This document shows positions 37,030 to 44,614 of a DNA stretch of 64,000 nt, in pieces; position 1 is the first letter of the stretch; each line of letters begins with the position of its first letter. Below the pieces are notes generated by a model. The model saw only the letters and a list, made by a program, of their open reading frames with translations, did not search any database and was not told where the DNA came from. A program made the position numbers and the translations under genes. Source of the stretch: Latilactobacillus sakei subsp. sakei DSM 20017 = JCM 1157 (GTDB lineage: Bacteria > Bacillota > Bacilli > Lactobacillales > Lactobacillaceae); contig NZ_AP017929.1 in the NCBI RefSeq assembly GCF_002370355.1, positions 186,001 to 250,000 on the forward strand, given 5' to 3'.

Positions 37030-37454
37030 TGTGTTTCTCAATGGTACTTGGAATGAGTATCTATAACTTATTTTTACACGGGAGTTTTTCATTTGTCGCT
37101 TTAATCACCGGCTTGATTCCTGGGTTCATCGTAGCTTTCATCCTCGATGTTTTCGTGATCGGCGTACTCGCTAAAAAGATCGCATTCAGCTTACCACTTA
37201 ATAAGGACAATAAATTAGTCATGATTTTAACAATTTCATGTTTGATGATTCTTGGTATGGTCACATGTATGTCACTCTTCGGTGTATTAATCGAAGGTGG
37301 GATTCCAAACGATCTCGGCGGTGCTTACAGACACGCTTGGGCAATGAACATTATCGTTGCCTTACCACTTCAATTAATCGTAGTGGGACCGTTCTCACGT
37401 GCGATTCTTGGCAAAATCCAAGCAAATGCAGCAACTGCAGAAACAGCTGAATAA
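36987..37454 (+). CDS. Four-helix membrane protein, DUF2798-like
   Basis: 155 residues with two repeated pairs of membrane helices. Each pair resembles the DUF2798 pattern (TTLMCFSMVLGMSIYNLFLHG... and ISCLMILGMVTCMSLFGVLIEGG..., the latter followed by WAMNIIVALPLQLIVVGPFSRAIL). The function of the family is unknown. It starts inside the end of the BCCT gene with its own AGAAGGA site, so it is probably co-expressed with it. A short version of the 3' structured repeat (37461-37530) and a terminator follow. Confidence 0.75.
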   Translation: MPTNKKEGIIFTTLMCFSMVLGMSIYNLFLHGSFSFVALITGLIPGFIVAFILDVFVIGVLAKKIAFSLPLNKDNKLVMILTISCLMILGMVTCMSLFGVLIEGGIPNDLGGAYRHAWAMNIIVALPLQLIVVGPFSRAILGKIQANAATAETAE

Positions 37455-37460
37455 AAAAGA

Positions 37461-37530
37461 AAGTGTGTTTGAAACGGTTTGACGAGGACACTAAGCGCAG
37501 AAGTCAGTTTCAATAAGCACATTTGAATAG
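37461..37530 (+). repeat. 3'-UTR structured repeat element, short copy E
   Basis: It starts 6 nt after the stop codon: AAGTGTG, TTTGAAACGGTTTGACG, ACTAAGCGCAGAAGTC, GTTTCAATAAGCACATTTGAATAG. The arms TTGAAAC and GTTTCAA pair. The central domain present in the other copies is missing, leaving about 70 nt. The terminator at 37533-37577 follows on the same strand. Confidence 0.78.
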
Positions 37531-37532
37531 TA

Positions 37533-37577
37533 AAAAGGCGTTAGGGCAAAATTACATTTGTCCTAACGCCTTTTTAC
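37533..37577. terminator. Bidirectional terminator
   Basis: AAAAAGGCGTTAGGGCAAA pairs with TTTGTCCTAACGCCTTTTT around ATTACA, between the small membrane protein gene and the convergent aldo/keto reductase gene. Confidence 0.92.
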
Positions 37578-38563
37578 TATTTTAATACCTTTTGAATGGC
37601 CGCTAATTCTTCAGGTGCAAACGTTAAGTTATCTAACGCGTGTACACTATCTTGAAGTTGACTCAATCTAGAAGCACCCACCAAGACACTCGCAACGGTT
37701 GGTTGTTGCAAGTTCCAAGCAAGCGCCATTTCAGCCAATGATTGACCACGTTGTTGCGCAATTTTATTCAGTTCTTGAACCGTGCTGATTGTTTGGTCGA
37801 CCTTTTCAGGTGATAAGAATGGACTATCTGGACGGGCAGCACGTGAATCCGCTGGAATCCCATTTAAATAACGGTTCGTCAACATGCCTTGAGCTAATGG
37901 GCTAAACGTAATTGCGCCTAAACCTTCTTCAGCCAACACATCGGTTAAGCCATCTTCAATCCACCGATCCAACATATTATAACGTGGTTGGTGAATAATA
38001 AATGGTGTGCCAAGTTCTCTAAAAATCTTAGTAATCGCTTTTGTTTGTTCAGCGGAATAATTGGAAATTCCGATATATAGAGCTTTCCCTTGATGGACTA
38101 ATAAATCCAACGCCCGCGCCGTTTCTTCAATCGGCGTCTCAGGATCTGGTCGATGACTATAGAAAATATCGACATAATCTAATTGAATCCGTTGCAATGA
38201 TTGGTCACAACTAGCGATTAAATTCTTCTTTGAACCCCATTCACCGTAAGGACCGGGCCACATATAATAACCCGCCTTAGACGAAATAATCATTTCATCC
38301 CGATATTGCTTCAAGTCTGAGTGCAAAATCCGACCAAAGTTTTCTTCCGCGCTACCGGCTGGTGGACCATAATTATTCGCTAAATCAAAATGTGTAATGC
38401 CCATATCAAAGGCCCCAAAAATAATTTCTTTTTGAGTAGCCACTTTATCTGTTTCACCAAAGTTATGCCATAACCCTAATGAAATTGCAGGTAATTTCAG
38501 CCCTGAATGGCCGACACGCCGGTAGATCATATCGTCATACCGCGTTTCTTTTGCGTTATACAT
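37577..38563 (-). CDS. Aldo/keto reductase, YghZ/Kv-beta-like
   Basis: 328 residues. The AKR barrel starts MIYRRVGHSGLKLPAISLGLWHNFG. The catalytic tetrad is visible as D in HFDLANNYG (with the Tyr), Lys in IISSKAGYYMWPGPYG and His in YSHRPD. A C-terminal cofactor segment (SVLVGASRLSQLQDSVHAL) is present. The YghZ-type sequence suggests reduction of L-glyceraldehyde-3-phosphate or methylglyoxal with NADPH, not proven here. A perfect cre site covers its promoter, so expression should be subject to catabolite repression. Confidence 0.9.
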   Translation of the reverse strand: MYNAKETRYDDMIYRRVGHSGLKLPAISLGLWHNFGETDKVATQKEIIFGAFDMGITHFDLANNYGPPAGSAEENFGRILHSDLKQYRDEMIISSKAGYYMWPGPYGEWGSKKNLIASCDQSLQRIQLDYVDIFYSHRPDPETPIEETARALDLLVHQGKALYIGISNYSAEQTKAITKIFRELGTPFIIHQPRYNMLDRWIEDGLTDVLAEEGLGAITFSPLAQGMLTNRYLNGIPADSRAARPDSPFLSPEKVDQTISTVQELNKIAQQRGQSLAEMALAWNLQQPTVASVLVGASRLSQLQDSVHALDNLTFAPEELAAIQKVLK

Positions 38564-38593
38564 GCTTAAACGCCCTCTTTATCTGTATTTTTA

Positions 38594-38607
38594 TGCAATC
38601 GGTTACA
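38594..38607. promoter_or_regulatory. cre site over the aldo/keto reductase promoter
   Basis: Minus strand TGTAACCGATTGCA fits TGWAANCGNTWNCA at every defined position. It overlaps the likely -10 TATGTA (38604-38609), 18 bp after TTGATA. Confidence 0.72.
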
Positions 38608-38636
38608 TACGATAGTATACCATTTTTTATCAAAAT

Positions 38637-38668
38637 AAAAAAACATCTCTTATTAAAATTAAGAGATG
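38637..38668 (-). terminator. Terminator of the nucleoside-type operon
   Basis: CATCTCTTA and TAAGAGATG arms with T7 on the minus strand, just past the CNT gene stop. Confidence 0.88.
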
Positions 38669-38679
38669 CTCCTATATTT

Positions 38680-39870
38680 TTAAAAATACATACCAACAAT
38701 CGTACCTGTCAACATTGAAGCCATTGTAGCCCCTAACAATAGTTTCATAGTAAATTTCGCAACAACCGCACCTTGTTTCTGATCAATCGCTTTAATTGAT
38801 CCTGAAATAATCCCAATCGTTCCAAAATTTGCAAAACTAACCAGATAAGTCGAGATAATGGCTGTTGCTTTTGGACTCAATGAATGTGCAATCTGTGATA
38901 AATTCCCCATTGCAACAAACTCATTCGTAATTAACTTCGTGGCCATTAAGCTTCCAACCTTAACAATATCGTCAGCTGGCACACCAATAATAAATGCGAT
39001 AGGTGCAAATACCCAACCAATAATATCCGTGAAAGTGACATTAAAGAAAAAGCCAAATGTATTGTTTAAAAACGTTACTAATGATACAAATCCAATTAAC
39101 ATTGCTGCTACGGTTAAGGCAAGTTGAAAACCATCAACAATATAATTACCTAAAACTTGGAAGAATGGTTCCTTTTCAGTGGAGAGATGAGCTTCCATCG
39201 TTTTTTGATCCTCTACTTCTGGTTCATACGGATTAACAATACATGAAATAATAAGGGCTGAAAAAATATTTAAGAAAACAGCGACAACAACAAATTTACC
39301 GGGAACCATTTTCATATAAGAAGCCAACATTGCCGCACTTACCGCTGACATTGCGGATGCGCAGATTGTATATAAACGTTGTGGTGATAAATTAGGAATT
39401 CGTTCCTTAATTGTTAGAAAAACTTCAGGTTGCCCCAAAACAGCTGTTGAAACTGCAAAATAACTTTCTAATTCACCCATTCCTGATAATTTATTAATGC
39501 CTTTTCCTAACCATTTAATAATAAATGGTAAGACCTTAATATAGTTCAAAATGCCGACTAACGCCGAAATAAATACAATTGGCATCAATACGTTGAGGAA
39601 GAAGACTGAAGCGCCACTCTTAATTACAACGCCACCAAAAACAAAATCGACGCCACCTGCAGCTTGCCCCATTAACCAACTAAAGAAATTAGAAATACCT
39701 GCCAACACTTTAACCCCACCTGATGTATGTAAACACAGGAAGGAAATCACAAATTGGGTAACTAATAAAATACCAATTTGTTTATATCTAATTTTCTTTC
39801 GGTTGGAGCTGACTAACCAACCAATCGCAAATATAAAGACTAATCCGACTATCCCCATTAATATACTCAT
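38680..39870 (-). CDS. CNT-family nucleoside permease (second copy)
   Basis: 396 residues. It has the same architecture and motifs as the permease at 10284-11519: LGQPEVFLTIKERI (where the paralogue has GNTEALAVSSL), CASAMSAVSAAMLASY, TNEFVAMGNL and a C-terminal SFANFGTIGIISGSIKAI. The first motif difference suggests a different nucleoside preference. It is the last gene of a five-gene minus-strand operon with an Fe-alcohol dehydrogenase, a YczE-like protein, a TrpF-like protein and a PfkB kinase, and so is the probable importer of that pathway's substrate. Start at 39870 with GGAGG 5 nt upstream. Confidence 0.9.
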   Translation of the reverse strand: MSILMGIVGLVFIFAIGWLVSSNRKKIRYKQIGILLVTQFVISFLCLHTSGGVKVLAGISNFFSWLMGQAAGGVDFVFGGVVIKSGASVFFLNVLMPIVFISALVGILNYIKVLPFIIKWLGKGINKLSGMGELESYFAVSTAVLGQPEVFLTIKERIPNLSPQRLYTICASAMSAVSAAMLASYMKMVPGKFVVVAVFLNIFSALIISCIVNPYEPEVEDQKTMEAHLSTEKEPFFQVLGNYIVDGFQLALTVAAMLIGFVSLVTFLNNTFGFFFNVTFTDIIGWVFAPIAFIIGVPADDIVKVGSLMATKLITNEFVAMGNLSQIAHSLSPKATAIISTYLVSFANFGTIGIISGSIKAIDQKQGAVVAKFTMKLLLGATMASMLTGTIVGMYF

Positions 39871-39892
39871 AATAACCTCCACTTTCAGTTAT

Positions 39893-41044
39893 CTAGCCAA
39901 AGTTTTTCAATAACATCATTGCGCCCTCTTGATCAATTTGCTTAGGTGTATTTCCCGCAAAACGTTCATTAACGACACTTTCTATATTAGTTAGCAATTC
40001 ATCTTCTGAGATATTAAAATCAGTGAATGGCTTCATCCCAAGAACTTTATCTCTAAATTCACGATATTGAATAGCCGTAATTCTACCAATTTCGGTATCT
40101 GTTGGATCTGCGGGGTATTCAGCGCCCAAAATCAAACCAATTTCTTTTACTTTTTTACTTCTAACTGGTGCAATAAATTGAAGTACCCCAGGTAACGCAT
40201 AAGCACAAGCCATTCCATGGGGCATATGGTACTTAGATCCAATCACATGTGCAACGGAATGACCAGCATGTGTCCCTGCATTATTTAGCATCCAACCACC
40301 TAGTGTAGCAGCGACCATCACACGTTCACGTGCTTCTCGATCCTGTCCATCTTCAATTACCTTAGGTAAGTATTCGACTAGTAAATACATAATTTTTTCG
40401 CAAATCGCATCTGTGACAGGACTCGCTAAGGTTGATGTATAACCTTCTGCCGCGTGTGAAAACGCATCTAAGCCCGTTGCAATTGTCATCCCTTTAGGTA
40501 ATGTCATTACTAATTCAGGGTTCAAAACTGCAAATTCACTAACTGCGTTATTCGCTAACACCGCTAATTTGGTCTGATTTTCTGTATCCGTAACGATTAA
40601 TGCATTCGATAATTCACTCCCCGTACCAGAAGTTGTTGGTACTGCTATCAATCCGGGGCAATCTTTTATTTCGTTACTTGCTGTGACGTATTCGCTAATT
40701 TTGCCACCATTTATACGAACGATATTAATTCCTCTAGCAACATCAATGGCACTGCCACCGCCAATTGCAATTAAACTATCACAATCTTGCGCCTTAAAAA
40801 ATTCAGCACCTTCATCCACCACAGTTGTTGGCGGATCAGAAACGACTTTATTATAGATAGAGAATTGAATATTGTTCTCCGTCAATTTAACTTGCAATCT
40901 TTTTACAATTACAACTTCTTTTAAAAAACTATCCATAACAATTAATGGCTTTTTATATTGTGTTTCTTTCAAAATACTCAAAATCGTTTTAGGTAAATCA
41001 TCGGTTACTAATACTTTGGTCTTTTGAACTAATTTATAATCCAT
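39893..41044 (-). CDS. Iron-containing alcohol dehydrogenase family protein
   Basis: 383 residues of the Fe-ADH/DHQ-synthase-like fold. The NAD site is IAIGGGSAIDVARG (about 97-110) and the conserved segment VPTTSGTGSELSNALIV (about 137). Metal ligands are expected at Asp and His in ATGLDAFSHAAEGY (about 190-203) and the His residues in GTHAGHSVAHVIGSKYHMPHGM (about 255-275). All look intact. It would reduce an aldehyde or oxidise an alcohol with NAD(H). Its place between a permease and kinase genes suggests it handles a carbonyl product of the imported sugar or nucleoside. AGGAGG precedes the ATG. Confidence 0.87.
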   Translation of the reverse strand: MDYKLVQKTKVLVTDDLPKTILSILKETQYKKPLIVMDSFLKEVVIVKRLQVKLTENNIQFSIYNKVVSDPPTTVVDEGAEFFKAQDCDSLIAIGGGSAIDVARGINIVRINGGKISEYVTASNEIKDCPGLIAVPTTSGTGSELSNALIVTDTENQTKLAVLANNAVSEFAVLNPELVMTLPKGMTIATGLDAFSHAAEGYTSTLASPVTDAICEKIMYLLVEYLPKVIEDGQDREARERVMVAATLGGWMLNNAGTHAGHSVAHVIGSKYHMPHGMACAYALPGVLQFIAPVRSKKVKEIGLILGAEYPADPTDTEIGRITAIQYREFRDKVLGMKPFTDFNISEDELLTNIESVVNERFAGNTPKQIDQEGAMMLLKNFG

Positions 41045-41053
41045 TTTATCCTC

Positions 41054-41698
41054 CTAAATTCTCTCACCGTATAACAATTGGCTAAATAATTGGCTTAAAT
41101 ATTGAATTGCTGGTCCTGTTGTTAATGCCGTCAGAATTGTGATTGCACCAAACCGACCACCCAACAAAACGCCAGCAATAATCAAAACAACATCCATTGT
41201 TATTTTCGAACGGCGAATACTCCAGCCTGTTTTGTCCCGGAGTGTTAACATTAATCCGTTAAAAGGATCGACACCGATGTTACTAGCAACAAATAGACTA
41301 ATTCCTAGATAATATAAAGAACAACCAACTAGGCCGGCTACTCCTCGTATCCATAATGTATTACCCACAAAAATGATAGTGTACAGATAACTACCTATAC
41401 TGATAAACAAGCCATAGGGTACAAGATAGATAAGCGTTCCAACATTAATATATTTCCGTCCAAAGAAAAACAAAATAATAATCAACCCAATATTTATATA
41501 ATTGGAAACTACACCTAACTGCGCATGTGAAAGCTGAGCAGCTTGTCGAATGCCATCATAGATAATTCCTACCGGATCATTACCTAGCTGTGTGTTGTTA
41601 TTAATCGCTACTCCAATACAGACTAGGAATACCCCAACAATCGCTGTTATCATTTTCTTTAGCGATACTGTCTTTAAACTCGTCCGTATTATTTTCAA
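41054..41698 (-). CDS. YczE/YitT-like integral membrane protein
   Basis: 214 residues, five or six membrane helices. The N-terminal pattern AIVGVFLVCIGVAINNNTQLGNDPVGIIYDGI with a repeated GVDPFNGLMLTL segment is typical of the YczE (DUF6198) membrane family. The biochemical role of the family is not known; transport or regulation of transport is possible. The start is TTG at 41698, only 3 nt after the TrpF-like gene stop, suggesting translational coupling. It lies inside the nucleoside-type operon. Confidence 0.75.
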   Translation of the reverse strand: MKIIRTSLKTVSLKKMITAIVGVFLVCIGVAINNNTQLGNDPVGIIYDGIRQAAQLSHAQLGVVSNYINIGLIIILFFFGRKYINVGTLIYLVPYGLFISIGSYLYTIIFVGNTLWIRGVAGLVGCSLYYLGISLFVASNIGVDPFNGLMLTLRDKTGWSIRRSKITMDVVLIIAGVLLGGRFGAITILTALTTGPAIQYLSQLFSQLLYGERI

Positions 41699-41701
41699 TT
41701 T

Positions 41702-42397
41702 TTATAAACCAACTTCTGCGGCTGCTTTGTCTGCTCTTTCACAGAATTCACGAACCTTATCGATATCTTTTTCCATACGACCACCATCATATTTAATACT
41801 TGTCTTTGTTAATGAATCAACGCCATAAGGTTTAATTTCCTTAATACACTCTTCAACATTATCTGGTCCTAAGCCGCCAGCAATAATAACCGGAATATCT
41901 ACATTAGCAACAATTGCCGCATCAATTGACCAGTCATGTGTTAAGCCACTCGCACCAATTCCTGTATCTGCAGCTAAACCAGAATCTGTTAATAAGTAAT
42001 CTGAGAATTTTGCATATTCTTTAGCACGTTCCACCGCTTCCGGTCCATCTACCAAGACGGCTTGCATTAATTCTGTTTCCGGGCAAACCGCTCTCAATTG
42101 ATCTCTAAACGCTTGATCTGCAGTATATTCCATCCCAGCAATGTGCAGGATGTCCGGACGAACCCGTTTCGCAATATCTAACATTTCTTTAGGATCTTTG
42201 TTCAACATGATTGCTACTGTTATAACGCCACGTCTTTTGGCTTCAGCAAAAATTTTATCAACAGTTTCTAGTGGCACTCGATGTGCTGGTACACCACCAT
42301 CTTGCATTGGTACAAGCCCAATATGATCGGCACCTGCCTCCATCGTTTTTACGCTTTCATCATAAGTGATAAGTGAATAAATTTGTTTTTTAACCAT
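41702..42397 (-). CDS. TrpF-like (beta/alpha)8-barrel protein of unknown reaction
   Basis: 231 residues. The segment MEAGADHIGLVP, the loop LLTDSGLAADTGIGASGLTHDW and the phosphate-binding end IIAGGLGPDNVEECIKEIKPYGVD match phosphoribosylanthranilate isomerase (TrpF) in order and spacing. The catalytic Cys of TrpF (in KxCG) is replaced: the N-terminus reads KKQIYSLIT. The Asp of the LLDS motif is retained. There are no trp genes nearby. It therefore probably acts on another ribose-phosphate conjugate in this operon. Start at 42397 with GGAGG; the kinase gene lies 18 nt upstream. Confidence 0.75.
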   Translation of the reverse strand: MVKKQIYSLITYDESVKTMEAGADHIGLVPMQDGGVPAHRVPLETVDKIFAEAKRRGVITVAIMLNKDPKEMLDIAKRVRPDILHIAGMEYTADQAFRDQLRAVCPETELMQAVLVDGPEAVERAKEYAKFSDYLLTDSGLAADTGIGASGLTHDWSIDAAIVANVDIPVIIAGGLGPDNVEECIKEIKPYGVDSLTKTSIKYDGGRMEKDIDKVREFCERADKAAAEVGL

Positions 42398-42415
42398 TAG
42401 TAAATCCTCCAAAAA

Positions 42416-43354
42416 TTATATTTTTACTGCTTGTCGACAACGATCAATAACATTTTGTGCAGTTAAATGTGATGAAACGGCTGAAGCACTTCCCACCGTA
42501 ATACTTGAAGCAGCTTGCGCATATTGACCAATCTCTTTTAAAGAAGCCTTTTTACCAAAGTGATAATACGCCCAAGCAATAGTTGCCATGCTACAATCTC
42601 CCGCACCATTACAACTAATAATTGGCACTTTAATAATCGGCACTAATACTGTTTGCCTTTCATCTGCGCATAGAATGCCATGTGCACCGAGCGAGATAAA
42701 GACATGACGGATTCCTTGGTTAACTAAATATTCTGCTGCCATTTTAGCTGAGCTTTCATCGGATATTTTAATTCCAGTTAGCAGTTCGGCTTCCATCTCA
42801 TTGGGTTTAAACGTATCAATTTTATTTAAAGCGTTTTCAAAACGACGTGCTTTAGCAACTGAAACCGGATCAACATACATCGGCACTTTCAAATGATCTG
42901 CCAACCATTCAATTGATTCTTGTGGAATATTAGCATCTACAATACATAAAGTAGCCTGATTAATTACCGCTAATCGTTCCTTTAAAAAATCAGGAGTAAT
43001 ATTATTAACGATACTCATATCATTAATTGCCGCTAACATGTCTCCTGAGCCATCAGTTACATAAAGATAGGTTGAACTATTAGCGCCTTTAATTTCGGCT
43101 GCGTAATCTAAATTGATTTTATTTGTTTCACATTCTTGATGTAATATTGCGCCATATTGATCATCCCCGTAAACCGTCATCAGATATGTTGGCACCCCTA
43201 AATTAGCTAGATTATGTGCAATATTTTGTCCAACACCACCAACGGACAGGTTAACTTCACCAGGATTAGAATCACGTTCAATAAAATCTTTACCTGGCAT
43301 ACCCGCAATATCCATATTCAAACCGCCAACGACTACAACATATTTATCTTCCAT
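42416..43354 (-). CDS. PfkB-family carbohydrate/nucleoside kinase
   Basis: 312 residues of the ribokinase superfamily. The N-terminal VVGGLNMDIAGMPGKDF with NPGEVNLSVGGVGQNIAHNLANLGV is close to pseudouridine/nucleoside kinases of the YeiC/PsuK branch. KPNEMEAELLTG and the anion-hole/catalytic motif NGAGDCSM (Asp present) indicate an active kinase. It is the first gene of the operon and probably phosphorylates the nucleoside or sugar imported by the CNT permease. No psuG gene is present, so pseudouridine degradation by the known route is not supported. A cre site lies in its promoter. Confidence 0.85.
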   Translation of the reverse strand: MEDKYVVVVGGLNMDIAGMPGKDFIERDSNPGEVNLSVGGVGQNIAHNLANLGVPTYLMTVYGDDQYGAILHQECETNKINLDYAAEIKGANSSTYLYVTDGSGDMLAAINDMSIVNNITPDFLKERLAVINQATLCIVDANIPQESIEWLADHLKVPMYVDPVSVAKARRFENALNKIDTFKPNEMEAELLTGIKISDESSAKMAAEYLVNQGIRHVFISLGAHGILCADERQTVLVPIIKVPIISCNGAGDCSMATIAWAYYHFGKKASLKEIGQYAQAASSITVGSASAVSSHLTAQNVIDRCRQAVKI

Positions 43355-43396
43355 TTTGACACCTCCGTCTCTTTATCTCCTGTATGCAAATTCATT

Positions 43397-43426
43397 ATAA
43401 AGCGCTTGCAACGTTTTGTAAACACT
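43397..43426 (-). promoter_or_regulatory. Promoter of the nucleoside-type operon with internal cre-like site
   Basis: Minus-strand -35 TTTACA, 17-bp spacer, -10 TATAAT (about 43394-43399). The spacer holds the cre-like palindrome with AAGCGCTT core (43397-43410, 12/14 of consensus). Catabolite repression is inferred. Confidence 0.65.
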
Positions 43427-43436
43427 TTTTTATAAA

Positions 43437-43452
43437 ATAAACTTTTGTTTAT
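43437..43452. promoter_or_regulatory. Inverted repeat between divergent promoters
   Basis: ATAAAC-TTTT-GTTTAT (6-4-6) lies between the operon -35 and the regulator -35 (43458). Candidate operator for the HTH-PfkB regulator. Confidence 0.45.
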
Positions 43453-43457
43453 CAAAA

Positions 43458-43486
43458 TTGACCTACAGTAGTTAATAACCTATACT
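43458..43486 (+). promoter_or_regulatory. Promoter of the HTH-PfkB regulator
   Basis: -35 TTGACC (43458-43463), 17-bp spacer, -10 TATACT (43481-43486). Confidence 0.7.
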
Positions 43487-43522
43487 TAAGCTACTTACTA
43501 ATTAGATGGGGACTGGATTAGC

Positions 43523-44614
43523 ATGACAAAACGCGAAGAAGAAATTTTAAAAATAATTAAAGAAAATCCATTAATTTCACAACAAGAACTGGCCGATAAA
43601 TTCGGTTTAACAAGATCTGGCGTTGCTGCCCATATTTTTAACCTCACCAAAAAAGGTTACATTGCCGGCAAAGGTTATATTATTAACGAGCCAAATTTTG
43701 TAACCGTTATTGGTGGCGTTAATATTGATATCCTAGGATTAACCGATACAACACTTATTCAGCAAAATTCTAATCCGGGGCATATCACTTTTTCTTTAGG
43801 TGGAGCTGGTTATAATATTGCCCATAATTTAACAAAACTTGCAGTGCCAAATTATTTTATTACGGTTTATGGTGATGACCTGAATGGGCAAAAATTTGAA
43901 GAAGATGCTCAAAAAAATCATCTCGCTATCCAGCATTCAAAAAAAATACCTGATAAAAGTACATCTTCTTATCTTTACGTCAATGATCCAGATGGCACTC
44001 TGAATGTAGGTGTCGATGACATGGGAATTTATGATGATATCACACCCGATTTCCTTAGCGAGCGACTAGCCACAATCAATACTTCAGCTTACTGTATTAT
44101 TGATACTAACCTACCTGAAAAGACAATCGACTGGCTATTTGACAATTGCAAAGTACCTATTTTTGTTAAAACTGTTTCACTCAATAAAAGTTATAAATTA
44201 CAAAACGTACTTTCTAAAATAGATACATTAATGACAACTGATAAAGAACTTGCAATGCTGACTAACTCATCTGTGACTGATGCTAAAACTGCTGAAAAAA
44301 GTGCCAAAAAGCTACTAAAAAAAGGCATAGAACATATTTATGTTCTAATGCCTCATACTGGATTATTTTATATTGATAATCGAAACACTAAATTAATCGC
44401 TGGTATTCCAATCAAGCGTGTTAACAATAATGGCGCCAGTGCCGCGTTAACAGCCGCAGTAGTTGATAGCCGCTTAAACAACCTAGGTTGGGAAAAAACA
44501 ACACAGATTGCTTACACCGCTGCCCTAATTTGTATGGAAAGCGCCAAAAGTGTTAACCCATTATTGTCAAAAGATTATCTTCTTAAGACCGTAACCCGTT
44601 ACTTAGAAAGTTAG
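43523..44614 (+). CDS. HTH-PfkB fusion regulator with degenerate kinase domain
   Basis: 363 residues. Residues 1-55 are a winged HTH (KREEEILKIIKENPLISQQELADKFGLTRSGVAAHI). The rest is a PfkB domain clearly paralogous to the operon kinase at 42416-43354 (VIGGVNIDILGL, NPGHITFSLGGAGYNIAHNL, YDDITPDFLSERLATIN). Catalytic features are lost: NGAGDCSM becomes NGASAALT (no catalytic Asp), and KPNEMEAELLTG becomes MTTDKELAMLTN. The domain therefore probably binds the nucleoside or sugar as a sensor. It is divergent from the operon. Its final 4 nt overlap the convergent nucleoside hydrolase gene. The gene is strikingly AT-rich compared with housekeeping genes here. Confidence 0.82.
   Translation: MTKREEEILKIIKENPLISQQELADKFGLTRSGVAAHIFNLTKKGYIAGKGYIINEPNFVTVIGGVNIDILGLTDTTLIQQNSNPGHITFSLGGAGYNIAHNLTKLAVPNYFITVYGDDLNGQKFEEDAQKNHLAIQHSKKIPDKSTSSYLYVNDPDGTLNVGVDDMGIYDDITPDFLSERLATINTSAYCIIDTNLPEKTIDWLFDNCKVPIFVKTVSLNKSYKLQNVLSKIDTLMTTDKELAMLTNSSVTDAKTAEKSAKKLLKKGIEHIYVLMPHTGLFYIDNRNTKLIAGIPIKRVNNNGASAALTAAVVDSRLNNLGWEKTTQIAYTAALICMESAKSVNPLLSKDYLLKTVTRYLES

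Noticed and set aside
41054-41698. Manganese or nucleoside permease role for the YczE-like protein
   Set aside because: Membrane topology alone does not support a substrate, and the family has no established transport activity.
42416-43354. Pseudouridine degradation operon (psuK)
   Set aside because: The kinase resembles PsuK-type enzymes, but no psuG glycosidase is present; the TrpF-like and Fe-ADH genes do not belong to that pathway.
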